A DNA stretch of 64,000 bases, from positions 8,613,024 through 8,677,023 of the forward strand of contig JASSKH010000001.1 of assembly GCA_031763025.1 (NCBI GenBank), written 5' to 3'. Every line of letters begins with the position of its first letter. Positions within the stretch are counted from its first letter, which is position 1. Shown in pieces: positions 1 through 13,700 of this stretch. Below the pieces are notes generated by a model that saw only the letters and a program-made list of their open reading frames with translations, was not told the DNA's origin and did not search any database. The translations under genes and the position numbers were made by a program. This stretch comes from Macrocystis pyrifera (lineage: Eukaryota > Sar > Phaeophyceae > Laminariales > Laminariaceae).

Positions 1-100
1 GGGGGACCATATTAAATAGGACCTACGGTACACACAAAAACCTGTATATTTCGCTATTTTTTACTAACAATATTTGGTCCTATTTACTATGGTCCCCCGT
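1..100 (+). mobile_element. MITE copy 1 (about 100 bp, terminal inverted repeats), clipped by the window edge
   Basis: The left end (GGGGGACCATATTAAATAGG) and the right end (CCTATTTACTATGGTCCCCC) are inverted complements. Between them lies a short AT-rich core containing ACACAAAAACCTGTATAT. The same termini and core recur at 16231-16330 (inverted), 43131-43237 and 46411-46853. This makes a small non-autonomous DNA-element family with no coding capacity. The first few terminal bases lie outside the window. The superfamily cannot be named from the sequence alone. Confidence 0.75.
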
Positions 101-505
101 AAGAACGAGGTTCCTCAAGCCTAACTAACCCTAACCAGGGGTGCAACATTCGGGCTAGAAACATTCTGAACGGTTGAGCTTTCGAGCCAGCCCTCTGTAC
201 GTACGGACTCGACTTCCGACAAATATGCAATGCCAGAAAACAACAAAAACACTTCCTGCTGTGCAGGTTTATCAGCGACAGCTAATAACATAAGTATACT
301 CTGTTATCTGTATTAAAAATCCAGGAGTGAACTGACCGAGGACATACAACAGACCAGAGCTACAAAAGCTGCAGTACATCCGGCAACCGCGAAAGAAAGA
401 TCAAATCAAACCGTACTGTTTAGGTGAGTGCCAAGGGCAATACGTGTAAGGGAGAGGTGCAGTTTCGTCCCTGCATGAAGTCCGAGCAGAAACAGTCGAG
501 CGTAC

Positions 506-1679
506 CTTGGGGCCTAGGTTAGCTACTGGCTTGTAGGCGATGTTGTGTCCGTGCGATGCCTTCGTTTCCCTGGGCGGAGGCATTCGCTGCAGGGGGGAAT
601 ACGTGGGAGGCGCACCATTTTCACAAACCGGGAATATAATATGATGTGATATCATACACATGTTTTACTCCACTAGTTGGGCGCGGGTGGGGCTATAGGG
701 GGCAGTGGAGAAGGGCTTTGCATGCTAACTGTACATAGTACAAGCACATACGAAAAATGAGAAGGATGTGCAGCACGTTTATCCAGTTGGTGACGCTGGT
801 AGGTGGCAAGGCAATACCTATTGGTCGGCATAGACGACGATCCTGCGTTTCCTGCATCACATATAGCTCCAGGAAGTATGCATACCTGACGACGTCTAAG
901 TGATATTCTCCTATCGTTCCGTGTATGGGCGCTGATAGCGGCCAGGTGTAACAACACCAAAGTACGACAAAAGAGAAGGTTACACGTACCTGGTACTGCC
1001 AAAGCAACGAAGACCGAGAACAGCACAATGACATTGAACACCCAGAAAATTTAGAAGCAAACAGGACTGACACGTGAACAAAAACAAGGACAAACATTGG
1101 GTGCATGCAAACGGAAACGCTATTGCAACTAGCTTAATGGTAAAGTTAGAACTACATCGAGGACGAATATGAAGTTTTGTCAACAAAACGAAGATTTGCG
1201 TTATGACATGAAAATAACGAAACCGAATAAAAACAAACCAGAACGCAACGAAAAGCGAGACGAACCTCCTTATGGTAACAAAATGGGAAAATGACATACG
1301 ACGCGCAACGAAACCGAAGAACGGCATTATGATACGTACGTAAAACCGAAACGAAGATGTGGTTTACAAAGCTAAGTGCCACTGATAAAGGTGCAGTCTT
1401 ATACAAATGCTCGAGTCGAGTTCCATTTTTCTTTAAGGCTGCCGCCAGACTCTACGAGTGCACCAGATAGATGACATCGTTGATTAAGTCCTCACGTACT
1501 TGGATTCTAACAGAAGGACGAACAGCAGTGTAAGTACTCACGAATTTCTTGTCGAGCACGCTCACGTCCGGGTAGTCCTTGCCTTCCCGCCTGAAGTCCG
1601 TGAACCTGGCCTCTATAAGGGCCGACAGGGGGCACGCCATTTTCTCCGACTTCGTTCCGTATGGTCCGTCAAAAGGAAT
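506..1679 (-). CDS. Two exons of an unrecognised intron-containing gene (partial)
   Basis: On the minus strand an exon at 1679-1542 (138 bp, 46 codons) is bounded by an acceptor (AAAACAG) and a strong donor (GTGAGTA). It begins IPFDGPYGTKSEKMACPL and ends DYPDVSVLDKKF. An internal ATG could be an alternative start, but the frame is open back to the acceptor. A second exon at 586-506 (81 bp) has a clear pyrimidine tract plus CTGCAG acceptor and a GTACG donor, and ends AYKPVANLGPK. Both are in phase 0, so they can be spliced together; further exons may lie between them or off the left edge. GPYG recalls flavin-reductase/NADPH-oxidase motifs, but the rest does not match that family as I know it, so I assign no function. 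The charged, non-repetitive composition and splice sites favour real coding sequence. Confidence 0.45.
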
Positions 1680-4600
1680 CTGTTTTGGATTTTGGTTTTG
1701 GATTTTGGTTTTGGATTTTGGTTTTCGATTCTGGCTTTTTATTTTGGTTTCGTTTTCGATTTGACTTTCGATTTTCGTTATTGTCGTCGTTTGGTGTTTA
1801 TATTGCTTAACTTCGCCACTCTACATCGGTTTCACAGACGTTAGCATCGTTTACCCATGAATCGCAACATAAAGGACAAGGAAACCCAGAGAGGAAATAA
1901 ACAAATCGTGCGTAGACGAATTCTCATCAAACCTCGCGCTGGTTCCGGGATGTGTAGCTCCGCACGTTTACGTTGATCGGAGGTATGTGATCTCCAACCC
2001 GTTACCATATCGACCACCACATCGATTACCGTATCGACCACTACATCTACCTCCATATCGATGGCCACGTCGACTGACTACCGTATCGATCAATACACCG
2101 ATTACACGCGGAAGGTCAGCGGGAATAAAGCCTGTCACGCGCGCTCCGTGCCTGGAAATAAATGAAAGGAGTCTTCTCAACACCCGCTTTCCTATAGAAC
2201 GTCCAAGACACCGTCAGGTGTTGGTCGCATTTTGACCTGTGACACACCTCTCACACTCTCACCTTCTGTCGGTCTGTCAGTCTGACACAGCCCACGGAAA
2301 CAAGAACAGTACAACAAAACTCTTGCGGATGAACAGGTCGCGATGTTAGGGCAGTTTGTCGGAAGGAGACAATCCGACCCCGGATTCGAATCCGGATTAT
2401 TTCGGCAAATTAATTGCTATCCCAGCTCTGAAAAGAGGCGAGCCGCACTTTGTTGTCAAAAGGGATTTGAAGGTGTGCGGCGTTTGTTTGGCGTTACAAA
2501 CGTACCTTGTCCTTCTTTCGCGCGCCTCCTTCAGTAATGTTCGATTGCGGCGGCGAAAAGCGGATCTCCGGGTGAGCCTGCAATGTCCGTCGGTAACACG
2601 TAAGACAACGGAAACGATGAAGCGACATTGCCGACGGAAACATCAAAGCATGACGGTTCCGGTAACTCGACTTTTCCTTCGGTAAGGATAGGCGAGGAAG
2701 GTACTGGCAGCGCGATATTTTCATCGGCAACGGTACAAGAAGGTGTCGGAAAATGATATTTCCGTCGGTATCGAAATTCCTGGTATGAGGAAGATGTCGG
2801 TAAGGCGATATTTCCGTCGGTGGCGATGTAGTACGACGGGGCCGACAGAGCAAGATGAAAAATGCCGGTATAGTAGTAAGATGAAGGTGCTGGTAAAGCC
2901 TTGGTGACGTCGTCCCTATCACCAGATCAAACCAGGAAGAAATGGGCAGAAGACACTCTACATCCCATCAACCGTTTCGGGACTTGATCAACCTGAGTGA
3001 CATGGTTACAGTACAGCGACCAGTGGGAAAATATCAAAACTGTCGGTCATGGTGTGGTAGAAGGGCCCTGCAACAGAATGGCAGTATGAAACCCGTACCG
3101 CCATGCCGCGCGCGTGTGAAACTGCTTTCGTTGCAACGAATAATCCCGATTTTGTGTCCGAAAAAGCTTCATACAACGAATAATCCCGATCTTTTCCACC
3201 TCTCAAATCCAAAGCGGCGTGACGGTAAGGGAGAGAGCGAAACACCAGGCACCTTAAGGCACACCTCAAGGCACTTCAAGGCACCTTAAATCACCTTTAA
3301 GTAGCGTGAGTCAGACATGGCACAAAGACAAGGCACAGTCTTATCACGTCCCAAAACACTTTTTCTGGCAAGATCCCGGAATGTGATGATCTATATGTGC
3401 ATTTCGGCTTCACGCCGTAGAGCTCTGGTGAACGAGATTATATAGTCGTTGTATCTACAAGTCGATTGGTCGAGGACAATTGTTGAACGGGCGGCTCGTT
3501 TGCTGATTGGCCGCCTTCTGGTGCGCCTTAGAGTTTTTTTTTTCGCTTCATTAAGATATCCTTGCTGTTTTCAACGCTATCTTCAACCGTCCGAACACTT
3601 CTTCAAATTTAATTGCCATACAGCATGCGATTGCGGTCGTGAATCCGATTTTTCGAACAGTCATTGCTGATCTCCATTTATCCGATGAAGCCACTTTCGC
3701 GGTGAATCGCCTGACCCCCCCCCCCCCCCCCCCCCCCCCGCCTCCCCCGAACCGTCTTTCGTTTCGGCATGCAGCATGCGGCAGTCGCATAATGTGCCTG
3801 CGGTTAAAAGCCTCAGCCAGAGCGATTCGAGGGGGTTAGCGTGATATCCTACCACAAGTTAAAGCACGATTCTTAGGCTTCGAGGTATTGTGCTGGCGAG
3901 TAATTGAGCACAATTCTCCCTATTCCGAGCCATTTAGCAAACCGCTAAACGCTTCAAAAGCTGAAAGAAGAATGAGCACAAGCATCCGAAACAGAGCAGT
4001 CATGAAAACACGACAGCAAAGCATTAGGGCGACTAAACGCCACAATCAAGATCCCAACACTGCTTGCTGAACCTGCGCGCAGAGGCTTATATCACTGCAC
4101 TGCACTGCACTGCACTACACTACACCTGTGCGAAGAGCCTGACATCCTTGGAGGTGATGTTTCCGTAGTGTACGGCCAGCGCGTTCGTTTTGATCAGATT
4201 TCTGTCGGAAGTTTTCGCCGCTGACGGTTTAGACACGTCCCACGTCGAGATCACTGTTCCAGACGTAAAGTATGTCCGTCAAAGCGTCAGTCAAAACGTG
4301 CGTCGAAGCGCGAGTCAAAATGTGAGTCAAACCGTTGTAGTCAAGAGGTGTGTCAAAACGCGCGGTTGGAAGTTGGCCCAAAACCGTGTGATGTGGGCGT
4401 GTACAGCAAATGCGCCAACATTTTCTACAGTAAGTGAATCAAAACATCAAAACGATGTTGCAAATGGGTCAAAATGTGTATAATGGGTGTCAAAACAAGC
4501 GTTATGTGCATCAAAACGTGTGGAGTGCTTATAGACGAGTCGTAAACGCGTCAAAACAAGCAGCAAATGCGCCAAAAAGAAAACGGACGAAATACGAAAC

Positions 4601-6230
4601 AGAGGCGTCGTTTCGTAGGGGGGTTCGGCGTGAAGACAGCACATTCAGTGTTCAGGTACTTCAGGGGGTGTCGCGGTGTTAGCTCGTACAGGCTCTTCTT
4701 GGAACACTACTCCGAAATAGGCTCCCGTTTTAGGCAGTTCGTGAAATGCTTCATCTCGTACATACGAGTAGGCAGCATAACATCCAAGTGCTTGCATCTA
4801 TCCCATTCCACCACATGTAATCCTTAGCCACCGGCGGAAAGGCACCAACGGCCCTACGATTAATAGGTATCAACCATGTAAGTCCACCTAGTTACCTGCT
4901 ACCGCTACCACTACCCGTAGCTCGCAAAGAGCGCAGAGACACTGCCCACGGCAATCAGGTTCTTTCAGCGATCGGATGTCATTGCGGTGGCGTACTACTG
5001 TAGACTCTGCAGCGAAAGTCTCAAACTACCTCCGACTAGCTTACACGCCAAGAATAATTTAACTTGTACTTTTCTAAATATGGGTTGAGGGTTGGAGCAG
5101 TTTAGGGTGGTCTGGTGTACCGAGGTACGGTAAGCAGTGCATGCCTCAGATGTTCGTCTTCATGGCTGAGAAAGGGACATGCCTCAGGGCTCATCGATTC
5201 CATGGCGAAAAATGTGAAAGTCAACGTCACCCACTTTCCCCAGTCCCTGTGAGGCCTTTCGTGGCGCTCTCGTGTCTTCTAAGCAAATTGGAGGGGGTGC
5301 GGAAGCGGTGCACGTAAAAAAAAAGGACAGCCCACTACTACTGTTCCATTTTCAAGCCCACACAACGGAGCGTATGTTACAACCAAGTAAACAAACAAAA
5401 CACATCATTTTTCGTAAACTTGTCCATAAGTCCCAACCCACTGGTCTGTGTTTCATTTTGTTTCGGACGCCTTTATCCCTCCGGGAAAGGAACGAAATAC
5501 GGCCATTTTTGGGCCGGCTGTTTTTTTTTTCGCGGCAGTTTGGCCGCATGGTTCAAGCACCAGCTGCAACAACAAAAAAAAACGTTTCAACTAAAAAAAC
5601 GTCGAAGAATCCAACAGAAAAAAAACGAACAGATCGGGCACGGTTAAGGGGTCGTACAAATTTAGGTAGCCTAGCTTATGGGACAGAGGAAGTACATGTG
5701 GTCTTTTAAGGACAGGAGCGTTGTCGTTCAGTCTGTTTATCGTGCACCCCTATTAATAGGTGCCAGGTCGGGTTAGGGTACCTTAGGGTACCTTAGGGTG
5801 CCTTGAACACAATGCTCTTGATACAATAGTACTATTATTAGCTGGCAAGTACATTGACGTTAGTTGGCATACAGGTGAGGCGGAGGCGAAAAGAGGAAAA
5901 AATCTGACCTGCCCCTGCCCCTTCCATGTCCTTTTTGACCAGGGCACCGTACGTGTGCTGGGAGGAAGGGAGCTCTCTTGTGCTCGTCCGAACCTGAAAG
6001 CATTAATTATGGCATCGCATCAACGAACCACAATCTCAAGCGATCCCTGCTGGGGAGGTTGTTGCATCGCATCAAGCAATCACAAAATATGGCATATCAC
6101 AAGCAATCCATGGTCATGAGGACCGCAGTGCTTAACGATTGGTCCTTTTCCGCTTCGACAAAGGATATGTATGTACGTACAAATGGGTTAGGGTTACCTC
6201 TCCCCCGCGGGATGAACACAACAGGCAACT
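1680..6230. other. Gene-poor stretch with degenerate simple repeats
   Basis: No exon could be supported here. Visible structure: a 15-bp TTTTGGATTTTGGTT-like array at 1683-1740; a degenerate TACCGTATCGACCAC-like array at about 1990-2095; scattered units containing GATATTTCCGTCGGT between about 2590 and 2830; a 23-base poly(C) run near 3717-3739; a CACTG pentamer microsatellite near 4097-4120; and dispersed GTCAAAACG-like units at about 4260-4570. The open frames overlapping these arrays follow the repeats rather than any recognisable protein. Confidence 0.6.
4260..4570 (+). repeat. Degenerate GTCAAAACG-type repeat field
   Basis: Variants of GTCAAAACG/GTCAAAATG/ATCAAAACG recur about a dozen times with irregular spacing. 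The 97-residue open frame across the region (SVSQNV-like units) is a by-product of the repeat. No function is suggested. Confidence 0.5.
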
Positions 6231-6269
6231 CAAGGTTGCTATTGATAATGGCTCACACTATGCAGGACC

Positions 6270-7100
6270 AATGCCAATGGAAACGCGAAGTCCAAATTTT
6301 TTCTTTAAAAAATATTCCTTAAAAATTACAGCCGAAAATATCCTCGTACCGCCGCTGTGGGAAAAATAGGGAAAAAATGTTTGATATTTTCTTCTTATTT
6401 TTTTCTAACTGCTGCAAGCGGCGCAATTTGTTTTCTCTCGTTGCGAATTGTCAACACGTTGATAAAAATCAGCTCGTGCGACGATAGACGCCCGATTTCG
6501 GTATAGACTCAGCCCACGGCCAACCCGCTTGGTGTCGGGCAAGAGCAACGAGTATAGATGACGGCATCGAAGGTAGAAGGTGGATGCGTGCTCTAGGGGG
6601 CCTGAGCTTGCCGGCGGCGTCCTGCGGTATTCTCCCAAACCTGAAAAAAAGCCTGTTTTTTGCCATTCGAGACGGATCGGGAAATTTTCGTCTTCTGTAT
6701 TGTACCACCAGCGGCTAATTATTTTTTTATCGAACGCTTGGCCAGCGCCCGTCACACGTCACTGGCCATTGTGTAAACACGGTGACCCAAGGGTGGGTCG
6801 GAGCCCCTAACGAGCGCACACCGTTGAGAATTAATGACGCAATCGTTGGTTTCGTCGATCGATCGATGTCTGTCGAGGACTCGGAATCTCGCCGCTTCGA
6901 ACCAAACAACTGGCATGAGTTTTTCTCAAGCCGATCTTGGCCCAACATCGGCCCATATTTGCTTTTTTCGGGCTTTTCCAATAGTTGGGCTTTCTTTTCT
7001 TCTAAACGTGCCCATAGGAAGCGTGTTCTAAAAATTTGCGGCGGGTACCTTTGGAATTCAAACTTTTTATGGGAACTTTGCGTTTCCATTGGGTTAGGTC
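6270..7100. mobile_element. Possible small non-autonomous DNA element with short inverted ends
   Basis: CCAATGGAAACGCGAAGT near 6272 is mirrored by ACTTTGCGTTTCCATTGG near 7077-7095 in inverted orientation, with one internal mismatch. The roughly 830 bases between contain no transposase I can recognise, only overlapping frames on both strands without family motifs. No clear target-site duplication is visible. The inverted pair could be coincidental, so confidence is low. Confidence 0.25.
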
Positions 7101-10100
7101 TAAGCCTGGCTTGTCTTCATTCCGAGAAGCTTGTGGTCTACATGGCTATATGTCTGAATGTCTATTTGATGATGCGTTTGTCGTTTTGCTGAAGCCGCGC
7201 GTCCACGTTTATCGTGTTGCACCACGTGACACGGTCTATACGTAGGTCTATAGGTAGGAGAAACCAGCAACAATCAAAGCTGTGATATCAAAAAAATCTT
7301 AGCGCGGCCAATCGGCTGAAACAAACAGGGGGTGCATTTGTGCGCGGTCGCAAAAATTCTCCAAAACACTCGACGCTTACACGTACGCGAAGGTGAGACG
7401 TTTGAGTCAGGCTTTTCGCCGGAGAAATAGCTGCATGACGTCCACGCACTTTGATTCCGAAACATGGGATCACATGCGAACACTTCGTAGGGGTTTCAAC
7501 CATTGTATGCAAGCCACTCACCCTTCCGACGACATCTTTGACCATGGTCGACTTCTTTCCTGTATCTAAAACCATGCTTGGCGCCGGACGGCTTCCGGTC
7601 CACGCTGATTGGCTTCTTTCTCTATGGTTTGCCTCTCCTCTCCAAGCTTTATCGGCTTCGCCCACTGTAGGGATACGTTGGACAAGTTATCAACGCACAT
7701 CAAACAAACGTTTATCGCACGAGCAGTCAAAGTAATCGCTTCATGTGCCATCGTCGCTAATTGTGATTGGCACTCACGCTGTATTTGGTCAGATGGCAAA
7801 AATAAATAAAAAACACCATCAATGGCGTGGTACGCGCTAAGCGCATTGGCGTCGAACGAGCGCTACTGCGGGAACCGAGTCCTGCATGAGCTTCAACACA
7901 CTGCACACATCTCGGACCGATCACTTGGCATCAGTGTGCTGTAGGTAGTCTATGCTCTAACTTGTCGGTGTGAGATGTTTTGCAGAACAGTACAGCTCCA
8001 GCCTAGGAAACATGCGCTAGGGCCTGCCGACTACACGTGTCTGAACCTGTAACTTAGCATGAACCACGAACTGTAGGCCATATATTCCAGGTAAAAAATA
8101 TTGGAGATACATCTGCCTTGGAAGGTCAGATATCTCTGTTTTGAAGTGGCAATCAACGATCTGCCCAAGGGGTGCAAAGCTCGGAGATGTCTTCTAGTTT
8201 GTGGCCGTTTCCCATGTTGTTAAGGTCACGTTTAGGGTTAGGGACTGTTCAGACGTCGACAGGAGGGGGGAACTGCGTTCCTCGGGATTGAGGACCCACA
8301 CGTGTCTGACTACTGCTGGTACTACATACCGTACAACCTGGTACTGGTGTCGCAGTTAGTAGGTATGAATCGTATATATGAGTGCCATGTCCGAATGTTC
8401 TCTCCTGCTGGTTTTGGCTGCTTCGCAAGCCTCGACGCCAGCATCACGCGCCATAAACAAAAATACGCGTACACGAGTACCTTTTTTTAGTGCTTGATTT
8501 CGTTTCTTCTATCATCGCGCGTCTGTTGGCATTATTTTCGTTACCCCAGGGTAGATGCACAAAAACGAGGGAATGTGATAACATCATTGTTCGATAAAAG
8601 GCGAAAGCTCAAGTTGCGGAGCGTACCAACCATCGTATAGTTTGCGGCTCTTAGTTGTAATATTGGCTCTCGTGTATAATATGTAAAGGTATCGGCATCA
8701 CCACTCCAAGTGTCAACACAAGGATCGCTTGGTATTCATATCAATGTCTAAACGGGCCTGTTATTTCCGCTCAGAATTATGCGTGCGCCCACCGCGAAAG
8801 TGCGAGTCGGCAGCCTCTTAAGTATAACCTTAACCTTCGATGCATGTCGATGCATACCGACGAGCCGTGGGAATAGTGACTGCTTAACCTCATCCGCTGC
8901 GCCGCAAAGGTAATATTCAAGGTAACGTGTGCAGGGGAGACAGGGGGAGACTATACGACACCTGTGAACACGGCTGTAACCCAGAAAGTCGCTGCGAGCA
9001 AAACCTTCTACCAGTACTCGTAATTCGTGGCATTTCGTGCGCCTGGGAGTTGGAAACTAAAGTAGGTTAGGTAGTAAATTTGTACCAGGTACTGGTATGA
9101 TTTTATTAATCTCTCACACCGAGCACCTCGCGTCATCACACCCTTAGTTTATTTTACCCACCCCCACCATCAATAAAGTAACACTATCAATGGAAACAAA
9201 AGAGTGTCACTAAAACAAAAAAGACGGAAGTACGCTTGTGAAGTTACCAGACTCTCAACAAATATGTTATCATTCTGGCCGGAAATATATTAAACGTTTT
9301 ATAGTGGAATCATATCTCCCAAACGGAGACACCGAGTTGTTTTTTTCCGGCCTAAGAGTGGTTTACAGGATATTGCCGTGGCTTTACCCCTCGACTGACC
9401 GCTACCGAGCTAAAACTACAGTAGCACGTAGTTTGCGAGGGATCAAACAGACCTTGAGGCGCCCACACAATATGTCTATCTACGAGTGCTGCTGTGCGAG
9501 TATCTTTGGTGCTCAATGGTAACGCTGTACTATTAATAGCATAATCGCAATATACGTACGCGCAATTACTCGTACTCCTACCGCTGGCGGTTCAAGTAAC
9601 AGATGTTTTGTCAGCACGACTCTAAAAAAACTGTTGTGTCTTGTGTCTTGTGTCATGTGTTGTGTGCCATCAGGGTTCTTTCACCGTGGGATTTGGTTCC
9701 TCATAAGACGTATGTGCCCAGGCTGTACATAATGATACAGATTCAGTTCGAAGAATGACTGCTGTACAATCGATACGAGTACGTACGGGCTCATATATAA
9801 TCGACGACTGTGGAGAGTCCGAGACTGGGCGGTCGCATTTACGACCAAAGTTGACCAATGGCCTGTACGGTAGAAACTACAGTACAACGCACCTTGTGTT
9901 GGGGGCATACTATTGTACCGCACAGCAGTAGTACATCACTCATAATTAGTGTGAGGTTTTTTTCAGTGGCACGAGAATCATAGCACGTACATACCAGGTT
10001 AAGTATAACGAGTCTTCCTACAACCCTCGTACTGCTGTACGAGGTATATAATGGGTTGAACAAACGTTGAGCTACGAGTTGCACGACACGATTGGCACGA

Positions 10101-10580
10101 GCAGCGAGGTAACGAGGCAGCCAGTATCCGATAGCAGAAGTATCTCCTGCCCCCTGCACACCTGAAACTATTTACGCGTGATTGCAGCACGCGCTCAGGT
10201 GCTATGATATCGCCATGTCGTGGCCGCCGCATAAGTTGTCGCATTGTCGCATCGTCGAAGTGATGGCGGTATCTCCGTGTAGGACGACACATGACAGCCA
10301 ATAAACGACAAACGAAAGACTTTCGATACCTGATGCAGTGTGTACCTCCTACACGGCAGTGCCAGGTATCGTGAAAGGGTAAACTCATAAACTCGCTCCT
10401 ACATGGCGTACCTTGGCCTGAATCTAGCTCCTCGCCCTCGAATTCTGTAGGTCTTCCTGTCTCTGATCACGGCTGTACTGCTGTATGCTACGCTTACAAG
10501 GCTTCACCCGGATTCGGCACGCTGGCACAGACGAAGAAAGGATGGCAGAACTGGGCTGGGCGGGCAAACAATGTTGTCGT
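7101..10580. other. Intergenic stretch, nothing recognised
   Basis: Several overlapping frames exist on both strands (for example about 7288-7800), but none shows family motifs, consistent splice sites or a matching paralogue elsewhere in the window. One TACCAGGTA motif (9083) and one CTATTAATAG palindrome (9530) fall here. Confidence 0.5.
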
Positions 10581-10584
10581 TGTC

Positions 10585-10625
10585 GAGCCTGAAACGGCAG
10601 GTACTCTTTGAATCGTAACATAAAG
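10585..10625 (+). promoter_or_regulatory. Conserved block upstream of copy A
   Basis: GAGCCTGAAACGGCA, then about 12 variable bases, then ATCGTAACATAAA. The same two-part block lies at 31073-31113, upstream of copy B. It ends about 160 bp before the start codon of A and about 220 bp before that of B. The rest of the upstream regions is not obviously alike, so this may be a preserved promoter element or transcribed leader. Regulatory function is inferred from conservation only. Confidence 0.4.
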
Positions 10626-10786
10626 TTTCGCCGCACATAAATCTCGCCGCGTTTAGCCCTGAAGCATGCACGGCCTGTTGGCATGCTGCGTGCCTTTTCA
10701 ATGTTGCACGACATGGTCATTGCAGGCCCAGATGGTCATGCGAGGGCCGAGGGAGCCTGAGACAGGCCCCGAGCTCAGTCGGTGCC

Positions 10787-13700
10787 ATGTTTCAAAGTAA
10801 TATTAAAGTTAACCCAGATATGCCGCCGCCCCAGGGCTCCCCTCTCGAAGTGAGGACGAGTGATCAGCAGAAGGACAAGGTGGCATTTGATGTGAGTGCT
10901 TCGTGACAGGCATCTTTTGAGCAAACGTACTGCGTACAGAGGACAGATGCACCGTACCTTCTGCTTGTGGTTATACGCGCGATGCCTGCAAACCCGCGAA
11001 CACGATTATGCATGGTCAACTTGTCGGAGCATGAGGATTGACGGTGTTCGCATTAATCTATTGATAGTCAAGTTTTTACAGTAGAGACCATCGCAGAGCT
11101 AACTACGTAAAGCAGCGAAGCAGACAGCAGTGTTAGCGTTCGGCGTATACCTACGGTAAGAAATATGAAGGCTAACACGAAAATTTGCCCCGTCATGTAG
11201 GGTGGGGTCAATGGCGGATCACTTGGGTCGGTTCGAACCGACACAAAGAACGCGAGAATGCAGACATTTTTTGGAACACGAGTGAGTGCTAATCTCGCCG
11301 GGTTCCGGTACAAACTAAGATAAGCATCATCTACCCCCAACCTAATACCAGGTGTGCTTCAGTACTCGTATAATGTACTTAATCGTACGAAGGAGCCCGC
11401 GGTTTGGCCCGTTAATTCACCGCGCCCCCCTACCTAAGCTAAAACTATATGTACTGTAGAAAGTTAAAATAGTGGCCTTGGCACCCCACCAAAAATATTC
11501 GTTGTACACGTCTGATATTAATAGTGCGTACGATAAGCGCACTTTTTCAATTGTTTTTTCCCTCTAAACATTAATCGCCGCAGCGACAGCGGCTGCACGT
11601 TTTGCTCGACTACGTGTCAATTGTGTTCCCACAGCAGTTACATATCAGTGCCCTCAATATTACAACGCACCTTGTCTGTTCAAAACACATAGGGATATGA
11701 CCTTGATCTCGTCGTGTTCGAAACATACTTGTTTGTATACGTCAACTATGAACGTTCTACCGTTTAACTTTGAAGTCGGTACCCACCTTTGCAAAGCGCG
11801 AGATACATCGATGTTGGGCGCGCCCTGTCTACAGCAGCCTTCGTGAAGCATGTAACAAGCCGGTTACCCCCTTGGGATGTCAACACGGTCAAGGCTACAT
11901 TGTGGTGTTTTCTATGGTGGGCTCGTTCACGGCACGGTTTTTATTGTTGTTTTATCTGTCGGTCCCCTTTCTCAATGATGAAAAGAAGGAATACGCATGA
12001 TTACATTATATGGTGTACCGACCGCCCGGTTCGATTTGGCTCGACGAAATATGCCTCTCTCCTAGTGCAGGGCACTACCTGTGAATCACACCTCAAGGCT
12101 CCTCCATCCATTCTCTTGTGTGTTGAACGTAAAAAAAAATAGTATCTTGAGGCCCCCATCCTACCGAACCTACCTACCTACAGTACCTACCTACCTACCT
12201 ACCTACCTACCTACCTACCCGTAATGTCCGTTCCGATCTGCCATCAATGGCTACAAACGTTATCTAAAAACTTAGGCTTGTCTCAAAAGTACTGCGTATC
12301 CAAAAAAGATGCAGCTGCATCTTTTTTTTCGTTGGTACGTTTTGAAAGCAAGAACATTTACAAGCATTTACCATCCGCTGCCGGCGGCGTTTTGTCAACA
12401 TTCGGACAAAACCCCTCATAATTTACAGTATACTAGGAGGATCGAGAAGCATATGACGCAGCCAACTTGACCTTCCGGCAGGGCAACACAGAGAGTCCAG
12501 TGATGGTTTCGCTTTTCCTGTGCACTCGCACCGAAATACCGGCGGACTTTGCGTTCACGTCTACTGCAGATGGAGGAAGTGGAGAAAGCCCAGAGGGACC
12601 GCATCGTGGTCATGCTACTCAAGGGAAACATCTACGGGTTACCCGGATCAGATGGGACGGTGAGGGGTCGTCTATTTCGCTGATGAGCATACGTATAGGT
12701 ATCGGCCATGGATTAGGGTTAGGGTTAGGGTTAGGGTTCTGGCTTGCCATCCGACAGGGGTGTGCTTCGCACTTACAACGCCGATTTTTTCTCTTGTGAT
12801 ACCTGGTATGTACTTGTGCTGGGTGTGCTGGGTGGCTCTTTCCCATGCACATAAGCAGAGGCAATGGTTAGTTGCAATAGGTTTTGTGGTATAGCAGTAG
12901 TACTGGTAGTCGCAGCAGTATATGTAGCAGTATAGATAGTAGTGGCAGTAGCAGTGGCGGTAGCAGCGCGGTAGGGACGACAACAGCAACAGTAGTAGCA
13001 GTTGTACCAGCTCCTGTAGTAGCAGCAGTCAGTAGTAGTAGTTGTTGTAGGAGTGATGTAAGGACGGAACTCTCGTGCGTACAGCACTACCTTTGTTAGC
13101 CTTTCCCCCTTTTACCACTATCGTTGTGAGGTTTTCAATGCATTGCTGCAGGCTTGTGGTGGACCGTGAAGATAAACCACGTCGCCCTCTCATTTGTATT
13201 TTATACCAGGACCGCTTCGTTGCGTGTGCGCGTGTACAGGCCACTCTCTACCAGAACACATGGAATTTTAAGCTTTCATGATTTTTGCACCCCGTTAAGT
13301 TTCCTAAATTTCCAGCTGTTTTGGCACTTCTTTGGAAATCTAGAAATTCAAGGTGGAAAAATTCTAGACGAAACATGCTTCGATGTTCACGGTTCTAAGA
13401 CCCGCACGAACCTAACAGTGGCAGCCACTGTTACAGACGGCAACAAATGCACCAGCCACCAGCCATTGGGTGACCGGCCGTTGGGTTGCGTATTTTTGTG
13501 CGTTGGGTCGTGACATCGTAGACTCTCCCTTGGAATAGAAGGGACTCTTCAAGATGACACCGAGAGTGACCTTGAAGAAGCACACGTGTCGTATTCAAGG
13601 CAGGATACAAGACTTGCATATGTGTATTTGTTTGAAGTAGAGTGAGGCTGCTTTTGTACGACCCATCTCGAGGTGCGGGCGTGCGTGTTCGATGTGTTCT

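Noticed and set aside
1017-1041. Hydrophobic minus-strand segment FNVIVLFSVFVALAVPG as an exon of the left-edge gene
   Set aside because: A donor-like CAG|GTACG is present, but there is no AG acceptor between the segment and an upstream in-frame stop, and the donor coincides with the dispersed TACCAGGTA motif.
5272-5709. 145-residue plus-strand ORF
   Set aside because: Composition follows A- and T-runs, with no motif, no splice support and no paralogue.
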